DNA from: Marinobacter sp050379415
Lineage (GTDB): Bacteria > Pseudomonadota > Gammaproteobacteria > Pseudomonadales > Oleiphilaceae
Direction: 5' to 3'
DNA length: 64,000 nt
Assembly: GCF_050379415.1 (NCBI RefSeq)
Contig: NZ_JBNRLS010000003.1
Span: 1-64,000 of the forward strand
Part shown: in pieces, positions 23,586 to 31,354 of the stretch
How the letters are laid out: every line of letters starts with the position of its first letter
Numbering within the stretch: position 1 is the stretch's first letter
Notes under the pieces: model-generated
The model's input: only the letters and a program-made list of their open reading frames with translations
Database searches by the model: none
What the model was told of the DNA's origin: nothing
Program-made: the position numbers and the translations under genes

Positions 23586-26500
23586 ATGAAATACAACAAG
23601 ACCCTGGCACTCGTCCCCGCGATCTTGCTCGCTGCCTGTGGGGGCGAGGAGCAGACATTGAACGCCGAGCTGCCATCCGGCTCCGTCGTCTACTCCTATC
23701 CGGCCGATGGCCAGACCGGAATCAGCCCCAAATCCGATATCGTGATCCGCTTCTCCCATGCCATTACGGAAGAAGAAGCGGACATACAGAGCAAGATACT
23801 GGTTCAGGACAGCGCTGGTAACGTCGACTTTACCGTGACCAAAGTTGATGGCGGACGCAGCCTGAAGCTGGAACCTGCAGATAGTCTCAGCACCGGGACC
23901 GAATATTCCATCTCCTTTGTGGAACCACTCGCTGCGGCCAATGCCAATTCAGTTGGCACTCCGAACGCGGAAGGTCCAGAAGGGATCCAGTTCACTACCC
24001 GAGCCGGATTCACCGGCATTGCCAGTAAAGACAATCTGGCACCGAGTTTCGAAGTGGCGGAAATGATCCCCTCCCCCGAGGGTGAGCTGCAACCAATGGA
24101 CTTCTCCAGCTTCCGTCTTCTCCTGACCCAGCCAGTCCACCCTCAGTGGAAGAAAATGGGTGGCAGCATCCTTCTCGAGGACAGCGACGGTAATGAGGTT
24201 CCGGCAAAAATCCTTGTCGACCAGCGTCGGATCACCGTTGATCCATGCCTGACCGACGAGCCGGCACAGTGCGGCACCAAGGCCGATGAGCTCATGGCCG
24301 GTGCCACTTACACGCTTAGCATCTCCGGACTCCCGAGCCTGACCAGTCCCGGTACCACACTGGATTTTGACAAGACCTTTACCGTCCGGGAAACCGGACC
24401 AACAGTCGTCCTGTTCCAGGAGGTCATCGACTCCGGTCTGCTGGCCGGCACCGAGCCGAACACCTCGAAACTCAATGGACAGATCATCAACGGCGTTACT
24501 CTGAACTCCGTGCTTCAGGGCACCGCCGGCCCGTCCCAACAGACAGGCGGTCTCTTCGCCGAGCTCGCCTACGCCCCGGCATTTGAGGCGGATGAGCCGT
24601 TGCCACTGCGTGTTCCGCGAAGCAGTGTGCTCAACAGCAGCAGCCTGGACGTCAAGATCAACGGCACTGTGCCAATCATCAATCCCGTAACTGGGGAGAT
24701 TCAGCAGACCGGCAACATCAAGGTCACCATGATCTCCGATGCCAGCGGCTACCTGCTGCCGAACCCTTATACCGATGACCTCAACGCGCCCCGCCATGTG
24801 AAGCTTTTCATGGACGTAGCCATGAATACCGAGGAGGCCCAGCCCAATGCCTCCCTGTCCCAGAACCTCCTGGGCGTGGAACTCAGCGGCATCGCCCTGG
24901 TTGAGGACGGTGTGCTGACGATCGATGCCATCGGTGTCGTTGAGCCCAATTTGCTGGGTCAGGAGTTCACCGACTCCACCATCGCCTTCCGTATCGAGGC
25001 GGCCACTGACACCGACTCTGCACTCGACGCCGAGGATCTCTGGGAGCCCGACACCACCAGCCCGACCCTCGTTAGCTGGATGCCGGGTCCGGATTCTGCC
25101 ATTCCGGGTGATCGGGACCAGATGCAGCGCCCCGGTGATCCGATTGTGCTGAATTTTGATGAACCTCTGGATGAAGACAGCCTCGACACCGCTTTCATCC
25201 TCTATGCCGGCAACGCAAGTACAGTACCCGTGGAAACCCGGCTTGATGGCACCACGGTAGCAATCAACCCTCAGGGAGGCCTGAAACATGGTGTCAATTA
25301 CACCCTGGCAATCAGCAACGCACTGACTGACCTGGCCGGCAATAGCGCAGCGTCACAATCCTTGGACTTTGCCCTTCCGGCAATCAAGGATGGATCAGAA
25401 GCGCCGTTTGCCTCGCCCATCGCGCTGACGACCTACCCGGGCTATCCGTGCGCGACCGAAAATCTTGACCTCCCGAACGGGAGCCACGGCACCTGTGTCG
25501 ACGCAGCACCAGGAGGCACGGTTCGTGACCAGCTTCCGGTCACTACCTTACCGAAGGACCGGCCGATTGTGGTGCAGTTCTCCCAGTCAATGGATCTCTC
25601 CACCATTAATTCCAACACCTTTGTGGTAGAGAAGATCTCGAATCCCGCAACGCCCGGAGCCGTAGGCACTGAAGAGATGGTCAGTGGCCGGTTGAACAAG
25701 AGCAATCAACGCGTGCGCTTTTTCCCGGACGCCGCCTGGGAGGTAGGTGCAACCTACCGCTACACTCTGAAATCAGCGGCGAACGGGGATTGCGGCACAG
25801 GAGATTACGTCTGCTCGGAAGAAAACCTTCCCCTTCAGACCGACGTTCTTGTTGACCCGACCGATGTGGGCGGGCCGAACCTGACCATCTACTTCACCGG
25901 CACAGAAGAGCAATCCAGTGTATTCACACCACTGCGTAACCTGCCGATCCGGGATACCAACTCCAACTATGTCATCGACTGCGATACGCCGGGAGGCACA
26001 GACTGCCTGGAGCCCTTTGCCCACGAGGAGGATGGCAACGGTGGCTTCCTGCCGTCAGCCAATGCGGGCAAGCTTGGAGTCGTGGGACAGCGTGCATCTG
26101 TCCTTGGCGCCGGAGCCGACGCACGGGTCGGTTGTTCAACCACCGGAGCCGACTGTCCGGACAATAAATTCATCTATCAGACCTACGGTCTGGATACAGA
26201 GGTAATCGGCCCGGCTTTCGATGAAGCAGGCAATAACATTGGCGTGCGGGTGCTGCTGTATCCGACCATGCTGGTGGCCTCTTCCGCCAGCGTGTTCCTG
26301 AAGTCCGACCTGGACCTGTTGTCACTGGCAGAGCTCGAGGAGCCCACCGGCCCTCAAATCATCCGTATGACATACGGCGAGCCTACTGAGGACAACCCCC
26401 TGGGATTGGTCGAGGGCTTGATTTCCGAAGGCAGTGACGGACGCCCCTATTTCAGTACTGTTGCGAACCTGACACTGGACGCTCCCAACCTGGCGCCCCT

Positions 26501-26738
26501 GGAGGGCATTGCACAGCACAATCTCTACAGTTACCCGATAAAACTCGTGCTGGACGGCCCGATTACCTTTTTCGATGATGGCCGGATGCAGATCGAGCAA
26601 CGTAACACCGCCGTTGCGCCCATCAATGTGCTGATTGGCGGAGGGACTACGGCAGATATTCCGCTGCAGATTCCAGTGGGCGGCATTTACCTCAACTTCA
26701 TCTCCAACCCGATCAAGGAGATCCCGGCCAAGCAATAA
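23586..26738 (+). CDS. Large Ig-like (SbsA/Big_5) lipoprotein
   Basis: 1050 residues. Lipobox AILLAAC (Cys18). Repeated Big_5/SbsA Ig-like domains are visible: about 30-120 (YPADGQTGISPKSDIVIRFSHAITEE), 490-600 (MPGPDSAIPGDRDQMQRPGDPIVLNFDEPLDEDS) and 650-740 (PKDRPIVVQFSQSMDLSTINSNTFVV). Between them are unclassified beta domains. Likely a surface-exposed lipoprotein tethered to the outer membrane, encoded just after a FadL-like barrel; the pair recalls barrel-plus-lipoprotein secretion or uptake modules. GGAGAGG ahead of the ATG; a strong terminator follows. Specific function unknown. Confidence 0.82.
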   Translation: MKYNKTLALVPAILLAACGGEEQTLNAELPSGSVVYSYPADGQTGISPKSDIVIRFSHAITEEEADIQSKILVQDSAGNVDFTVTKVDGGRSLKLEPADSLSTGTEYSISFVEPLAAANANSVGTPNAEGPEGIQFTTRAGFTGIASKDNLAPSFEVAEMIPSPEGELQPMDFSSFRLLLTQPVHPQWKKMGGSILLEDSDGNEVPAKILVDQRRITVDPCLTDEPAQCGTKADELMAGATYTLSISGLPSLTSPGTTLDFDKTFTVRETGPTVVLFQEVIDSGLLAGTEPNTSKLNGQIINGVTLNSVLQGTAGPSQQTGGLFAELAYAPAFEADEPLPLRVPRSSVLNSSSLDVKINGTVPIINPVTGEIQQTGNIKVTMISDASGYLLPNPYTDDLNAPRHVKLFMDVAMNTEEAQPNASLSQNLLGVELSGIALVEDGVLTIDAIGVVEPNLLGQEFTDSTIAFRIEAATDTDSALDAEDLWEPDTTSPTLVSWMPGPDSAIPGDRDQMQRPGDPIVLNFDEPLDEDSLDTAFILYAGNASTVPVETRLDGTTVAINPQGGLKHGVNYTLAISNALTDLAGNSAASQSLDFALPAIKDGSEAPFASPIALTTYPGYPCATENLDLPNGSHGTCVDAAPGGTVRDQLPVTTLPKDRPIVVQFSQSMDLSTINSNTFVVEKISNPATPGAVGTEEMVSGRLNKSNQRVRFFPDAAWEVGATYRYTLKSAANGDCGTGDYVCSEENLPLQTDVLVDPTDVGGPNLTIYFTGTEEQSSVFTPLRNLPIRDTNSNYVIDCDTPGGTDCLEPFAHEEDGNGGFLPSANAGKLGVVGQRASVLGAGADARVGCSTTGADCPDNKFIYQTYGLDTEVIGPAFDEAGNNIGVRVLLYPTMLVASSASVFLKSDLDLLSLAELEEPTGPQIIRMTYGEPTEDNPLGLVEGLISEGSDGRPYFSTVANLTLDAPNLAPLEGIAQHNLYSYPIKLVLDGPITFFDDGRMQIEQRNTAVAPINVLIGGGTTADIPLQIPVGGIYLNFISNPIKEIPAKQ

Positions 26739-26758
26739 CCTGAGATGTCTCCGCCTTG

Positions 26759-26785
26759 GGCCAGTCTTCGGACTGGCCTTTTTTA
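26759..26785 (+). terminator. Rho-independent terminator
   Basis: Stem GGCCAGTC / GACTGGCC (26759-26778) with a TTCG tetraloop, followed by a T run. Ends the barrel-lipoprotein operon. Confidence 0.9.
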
Positions 26786-26885
26786 TTCCCTTGTCCCGTC
26801 CTGACTTTTCCCCTCCCCCGCCAAACCTGATAATCTGGTTGCACAACGAAACCTGCTGCCATAACAACAATTCCCGGGAGATTCC

Positions 26886-29180
26886 ATGGACAACGGCACT
26901 CATTACCGCACCTGTCACCTTTGCGAGGCCATGTGCGGCGTGGCCATTGAGGTGAAGGATGGCCACATTGCTTCCATCAAGGGCGATGAGAACGATCCCC
27001 TGAGCAAGGGCCATATCTGCCCGAAAGCCATTGCCTTGCAGGATCTCCATGAGGACCCGGAGCGGCTGCGCCAGCCCATGCGCAAGACCGCGAGCGGCTG
27101 GCAGAAGATTGGGTGGGACGAGGCTTTCGACCTGGTCGCCCGGCGCCTGCACCAGACCCGGAAGGAACACGGCCGCAACAGCATCGGGGTCTACCTGGGC
27201 AATCCCAATGTCCACAATCATGGGTCGCTGGTTGCGACCATGCCGTTCCTGCGTGCCATAGGCAGCCAGAACCGTTTTTCCGCCACGTCCAATGACCAGC
27301 TGCCCCATATGCTCGCCAGCCTGGAAATGTTCGGGCACCAGATCCTGTTTCCCATTCCGGACATCGACAATACTGATCTGTTCATCTGTATCGGCGCCAA
27401 TCCCATGGCCTCGAATGGCAGTCTGATGACGGTGCCGGATGTGCGGGGTCGGCTGAAGGCCCTGAAGCAGCGTGGTGGCAAACTGGTGGTGATCGACCCC
27501 CGGCGCACGGAAACCGCCCGACTGGCCGATGAGTTTCACTTCATCCGTCCGGGCAACGATGCCCTGCTGCTGATGGCCATGGTGAATACCCTGTTCGAGG
27601 AGAACCTGGTCGATCCGGGCCCGGCGGAACGTCTCGTCAAGGATCTCGAGTTGCTGCAGCTGGCTGCCGTCCCCTACACGCCGGAAGCGGTGAGCGGCCA
27701 CACGGGCATGGACGCCGAAGCGATCCGTGGCCTGGCCCGGCAACTCGCCTCGACCCGCAAGGCCGCCCTGTATTCGAGGATGGGCACCAGCACCCAGGCC
27801 TTCGGCGGCCTCGCTACGTGGCTGGCCTATTGCCTGAACATCCTGACCGGAAAGCTGGACTCGGTGGGGGGGGTGCTGTTCACCCAGCCGGCCATCGATC
27901 TGGTGGCGCTGGGGGCCATGAGCGGACAGAACGGGCATTTCGACAAGCGCCGAAGCCGGGTCCGTGATCTTCCCGAGTTTGCCGGTGAATACCCCGCCAG
28001 CACGATGGCGGACGAGATCCTTACGCCGGGTGACGGCCAGATCCGGGCCTTTGTGACGGTCGCCGGTAACCCGGTGCTCTCCAGCCCCAATGGCCGTCGC
28101 CTGGAGCAGGCGTTCGAGAAACTCGATTTCATGGTCTCGGTGGACTATTACCTGAACGAAACCACCCGCCATGCCGATGTCATCCTGCCGCCCACCGCCG
28201 CGCTGGAGCGCAGTCATTACGACCTGATATTCAGCATGTTTGCCGTGCGCAATTACGCCAAATACAGCGCCGCCCTGTTCGAGCCCAGTGAAGATGCGAA
28301 GCACGACTGGCAGATTCTCCTGGAACTGGCCCACCGTCTGGAACAGCACCGCAAGGGCGGCCGGTTGCCCTTGCGGTCGGAACTGGGCTGGCGCGCCTTC
28401 AAGCAAATCGGCCCGGACCCGATCCTGGATCTGTTGCTGCGTTCCGGCCCCTACGGTGCCGATACCGGGCCGGCCAGGAAATTCCTCCAGCCTGCGGTTG
28501 ATCTGGTGCTCGATATTCTGCCCGAGCGGCACCCGCTTCGGGGTCTGGCGCGGCTGAGCCCGGTTAACCGGCAGTGGAATGCCCTTCCCAAGGGCCTCTC
28601 CCTCTCGGCACTCAGGGACCACCCCAACGGAGTGGATCTCGGCCCGCTCCAGCCATCTCTGCCGGACCGGCTGTTTACCCGGGATGGGCTCATCCATCTT
28701 GCGCCCCGGCGCTATCTGCAGGACCTGGGCCGCCTTCACAAACACCTGGTGTCACAACCGGATGACCAGCTATGCCTGATCGGCCGCCGGCATGTGCGCA
28801 GTAACAACTCCTGGATGCACAACAGTCGCCGACTGGTCAAAGGCAAGGATCGTTGCACACTGATGCTGCATCCGGATGATGCCGCGCGCCTCGGTCTTCA
28901 GGCCGGGGAATCTGCCCAAGTCCAGGGCGCCGGTCAGACCATCGTGCTGCCGGTCGAGGTTACCCCGGACATCATGCCGGGGGTGGCTTCCATACCCCAC
29001 GGCTGGGGCCATGACCGTCAGGGCACCGGCCTCTCGGTGGCAAGCGCCCATGCCGGCGCCTCTATCAATGACGTGCTGGAGGACAATCAGATAGACCAGT
29101 TGTCCGGAACTTCCGTATTGAATGGCCAGTCGGTAACTGTCAGAGTCTGGCGTTCCGGAAAACAACGCCGTTCCGCCTGA
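26886..29180 (+). CDS. Molybdopterin oxidoreductase (formate dehydrogenase/nitrate reductase superfamily)
   Basis: 764 residues. It starts with an N-terminal 4Fe-4S binding site: CHLCEAMC (from residue 10) and GHICPKA. The molybdopterin domain (50-520) has GVYLGNPNVHNHG, LFICIGANPMASNGS and VVIDPRRTETARLADEFHFIRPGNDALLLMAMVN, and the C-terminal dinucleotide-binding domain is present (SWMHNSRRL, MLHPDDAARLGLQAGE, GVASIPHGWGHDRQG). The region that carries Cys or Sec in formate dehydrogenases has no such residue (FSATSNDQLPHM), so substrate and metal ligand differ. No signal peptide or Tat motif, so cytoplasmic. Related stand-alone enzymes are poorly characterised. Confidence 0.85.
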   Translation: MDNGTHYRTCHLCEAMCGVAIEVKDGHIASIKGDENDPLSKGHICPKAIALQDLHEDPERLRQPMRKTASGWQKIGWDEAFDLVARRLHQTRKEHGRNSIGVYLGNPNVHNHGSLVATMPFLRAIGSQNRFSATSNDQLPHMLASLEMFGHQILFPIPDIDNTDLFICIGANPMASNGSLMTVPDVRGRLKALKQRGGKLVVIDPRRTETARLADEFHFIRPGNDALLLMAMVNTLFEENLVDPGPAERLVKDLELLQLAAVPYTPEAVSGHTGMDAEAIRGLARQLASTRKAALYSRMGTSTQAFGGLATWLAYCLNILTGKLDSVGGVLFTQPAIDLVALGAMSGQNGHFDKRRSRVRDLPEFAGEYPASTMADEILTPGDGQIRAFVTVAGNPVLSSPNGRRLEQAFEKLDFMVSVDYYLNETTRHADVILPPTAALERSHYDLIFSMFAVRNYAKYSAALFEPSEDAKHDWQILLELAHRLEQHRKGGRLPLRSELGWRAFKQIGPDPILDLLLRSGPYGADTGPARKFLQPAVDLVLDILPERHPLRGLARLSPVNRQWNALPKGLSLSALRDHPNGVDLGPLQPSLPDRLFTRDGLIHLAPRRYLQDLGRLHKHLVSQPDDQLCLIGRRHVRSNNSWMHNSRRLVKGKDRCTLMLHPDDAARLGLQAGESAQVQGAGQTIVLPVEVTPDIMPGVASIPHGWGHDRQGTGLSVASAHAGASINDVLEDNQIDQLSGTSVLNGQSVTVRVWRSGKQRRSA

Positions 29181-29197
29181 TCAAGAAAGGAGAGAGC

Positions 29198-29656
29198 ATG
29201 CCTGTTTGGCTTCAGTGGACCCTGATTATTGCCGGCCTGATTGCCATAACCTGCCTGATCTGGTTCATCCGGAATCAGATGAATGTGCTCTCCGAGGGGC
29301 GCCGGCGTCAGGAAAAAGCCGAGGCGTTCCAGGCGAAGCGTCGAGAGGACATGATCGGCAGCATCCGCGTCATTGCCATGGCCGTGGAAGAGGATCAGAT
29401 CGAGTACTCCGAAGCCTGCCTGCGCATCAAAGGACTGCTGGACCACGTCGCACCGCATCTGCTGGAGGAGGCTCCCTTCCGGATCTTCCAGACGGTTCAC
29501 GAGAAACTGGAACATATGCCCACTCATCGGGCGCGGCAGGCAACCGAGACCCGATTCGTAGAGAAGATGGACAAGGAACGCTTCGAAGTCGAAGAAACCC
29601 ACGCCGACGAAATCCGCCGGGCGGCGACAGCGATTCGTCATCACCAGTTCGACTAA
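29198..29656 (+). CDS. DUF2489 membrane-anchored protein
   Basis: 152 residues: one N-terminal membrane helix (LQWTLIIAGLIAITCLIWFI) followed by a charged helical cytoplasmic domain with the DUF2489 pattern (QEKAEAFQAKRREDMIGSIRVIAMAVEEDQIEYSEACLRIK). It starts 17 nt after the molybdoenzyme stop, behind GAAAGGAGAG, so the two are likely co-transcribed. The family is common in Pseudomonas and Marinobacter; no function is known. Confidence 0.8.
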   Translation: MPVWLQWTLIIAGLIAITCLIWFIRNQMNVLSEGRRRQEKAEAFQAKRREDMIGSIRVIAMAVEEDQIEYSEACLRIKGLLDHVAPHLLEEAPFRIFQTVHEKLEHMPTHRARQATETRFVEKMDKERFEVEETHADEIRRAATAIRHHQFD

Positions 29657-29804
29657 TCAGCCGAAACCCAACTGGTCAGACCTCATTTTTGTAACGGTTT
29701 GTAACATCAAAAGCCGGAAAGGCTGAGTTTTATCATTTAGAATCAGCAACTTCCGAAAACCCATAAAACTGACGCTCGAATCACACCTTTCACACACCGA
29801 ACTA

Positions 29805-29840
29805 TTGACTTTTCTTTTTGTCTTCGTGATCTAGATTATA
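29805..29840 (+). promoter_or_regulatory. Candidate promoter for the small RNA
   Basis: TTGACT (29805-29810) and an A+T-rich stretch TAGATTATA (29832-29840). The exact -10 is unclear; the best-looking hexamers give spacers of 19-21, longer than ideal. It lies in a gap with no open frame, just ahead of a terminated non-coding stretch. Confidence 0.35.
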
Positions 29841-29842
29841 AA

Positions 29843-29954
29843 CAGGGTGGTGCCAGAATCTGCGGCGGCAACGCCCTACGTTGTTTTCTCCTGATAAGTT
29901 AGGACGACTCTGCAAAAAGCGGGTGAGCTTGCCGGCCATTGGGCCGGCTTTTTT
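29843..29954 (+). ncRNA. Candidate small RNA with Rho-independent terminator
   Basis: About 110 bases between a possible promoter and a perfect terminator: stem GCCGGCC (29931-29937) / GGCCGGC (29942-29948), loop ATTG, then six T residues. The T run shows that it ends plus-strand transcription, but the nearest plus-strand gene stops nearly 300 bases earlier, and the neighbouring HDOD gene is on the other strand. A short stem GGCGGC/GCC near 29862-29873 precedes it. It matches no RNA family I can name. Confidence 0.45.
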
Positions 29955-29959
29955 CGTGG

Positions 29960-31339
29960 TCAAAGGCCCGACGGCGGTGTATCGGAGCTCCCGGTAACGG
30001 CATGAATACTGTCTTTGCCCTTCAACAACTCCTGGAACTGTCTGATAACACGCTCGGGGTCCAGGCCAAGCTCGTCGTAAAGGGCCTCCGGCACCTCCGC
30101 GGCCACCTTGCCGGTGACTCCCAGGGTCGCCAGATGCTGTCGACATAGCCAGAGCAGCCTTGGGTAAACCTGGTGCGGCCCCTGATAGGACGGATCGTTC
30201 TGGTGCCGGATCGCCACGATGACCTCCTCGGGCATGCCCCAGTTCTCCATTAGCCGTGCCGCCACATCATTCCGACTGATGCCGAGCAGGTAATACTCGA
30301 TCACCGAGGGATCGAAGTGGGGATTCACTTCCTGGGCCCTTGAGACCAGTCGGTGGTGGGGTGGGAAGATCTGGGCCAGCGCCAGTTCTCCGAAGTTGTG
30401 CAACAGCCCTGCCAGGTATGCCAGGCCAAAGGTCGGGCGCTTGCCCCTCGGCATCATGCTGGCCAGAATCCCGGCTGACTGTGCCTGCCAGAGTGCGCGC
30501 CGCCAATACCCTGTATAGCCCTCTCCGCCATCAGTGGACTGCTTGAGGCCCCGGCCCATGGACAGCCCCATGGCCAGGTTCATCACCAGGTCAAAGCCCA
30601 GCACCCGGGAGACCGCGTCGTGGACGGATCGAACATGGCCGGCTGCACCATAGAACGAGGATGACGCCCAACTGACCACCTGGGCCGCCAGGCTGGGATC
30701 ACTCTCGACAACATCCACCAGGTCGCCCATCACCGCATTAGGGTCCACCCGCAGGTGCACGATACGCTGCGCCGTTTCCGGCATCGGGGGCAACTCCAGG
30801 GTGTCTTCCAGGCGTTGCTGGATTCTCAGGGCGGTGAATTTCTTGATGCTGGAATGGAACTGGTCCGCGCCACCGGAGGACTTTTTTCCGGGCGCAGAAA
30901 TCAGGGCAGGATCGACGGCAAAGGAACAATGCCAGGCCGCTTCTGCCAAGGAACGGAAGTCACTGGCCGCCATCACAATCGCCAGGTTCTGCCCGGCGAG
31001 TTCCAGCGAAACGGTATCCAGGTCCCGGACCCGGAAATCCACGACCGTCGGAAGCTCGGTCAGAGATGGCAGCGCGGGAAGGTCGGAAAGGCCGGTCCGG
31101 TCGATAATACGCCACTGCTCCGGACGCTCCATAATCCGGAAGTCACGGCCAAGTTGCTGGTTAAGCTGCTCGAGGTCGATCAGGTCATGTTTGCGACAGA
31201 TGACCTGCAGGCTGCCCTGTTCATCACTGAGCAACAACATCCGCAATGCCGATAGCGAATCGACCTGACGGACAGTCGTCAGTGACACGCGTTGGGCAGA
31301 ATCTCCAAGAGCCTGCCGCACCGCGAGGGGTAGTTCCAT
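29960..31339 (-). CDS. HDOD-domain signalling protein with N-terminal YbaK-like domain
   Basis: 459 residues. The N-terminal 160 residues resemble the YbaK/ProX aminoacyl-tRNA deacylase fold (LPALPSLTELPTVVDFRV..LDTVSLELAGQNLAIVMAASDF). The C-terminal HDOD domain (about 185-400) has LPPMPETAQRIVHLRVDPNAVMGDLVDVVESDPSLAAQVVSWASS, then LAYLAGLLHNFGELALAQIFP. HDOD proteins act in regulatory pathways without the phosphohydrolase residues of true HD domains. It begins 15 nt after the recG stop, so it belongs to the oxyR-recG transcript. The role of the fusion is unknown. Confidence 0.82.
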   Translation of the reverse strand: MELPLAVRQALGDSAQRVSLTTVRQVDSLSALRMLLLSDEQGSLQVICRKHDLIDLEQLNQQLGRDFRIMERPEQWRIIDRTGLSDLPALPSLTELPTVVDFRVRDLDTVSLELAGQNLAIVMAASDFRSLAEAAWHCSFAVDPALISAPGKKSSGGADQFHSSIKKFTALRIQQRLEDTLELPPMPETAQRIVHLRVDPNAVMGDLVDVVESDPSLAAQVVSWASSSFYGAAGHVRSVHDAVSRVLGFDLVMNLAMGLSMGRGLKQSTDGGEGYTGYWRRALWQAQSAGILASMMPRGKRPTFGLAYLAGLLHNFGELALAQIFPPHHRLVSRAQEVNPHFDPSVIEYYLLGISRNDVAARLMENWGMPEEVIVAIRHQNDPSYQGPHQVYPRLLWLCRQHLATLGVTGKVAAEVPEALYDELGLDPERVIRQFQELLKGKDSIHAVTGSSDTPPSGL

Positions 31340-31354
31340 AAAGATCTCCCTGGT

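Noticed and set aside
26322..28745. 807-codon open frame antisense to the molybdoenzyme gene
   Set aside because: Long because of the G+C-rich third positions of the real gene; it has no recognisable domain, while the sense strand has complete cofactor motifs.
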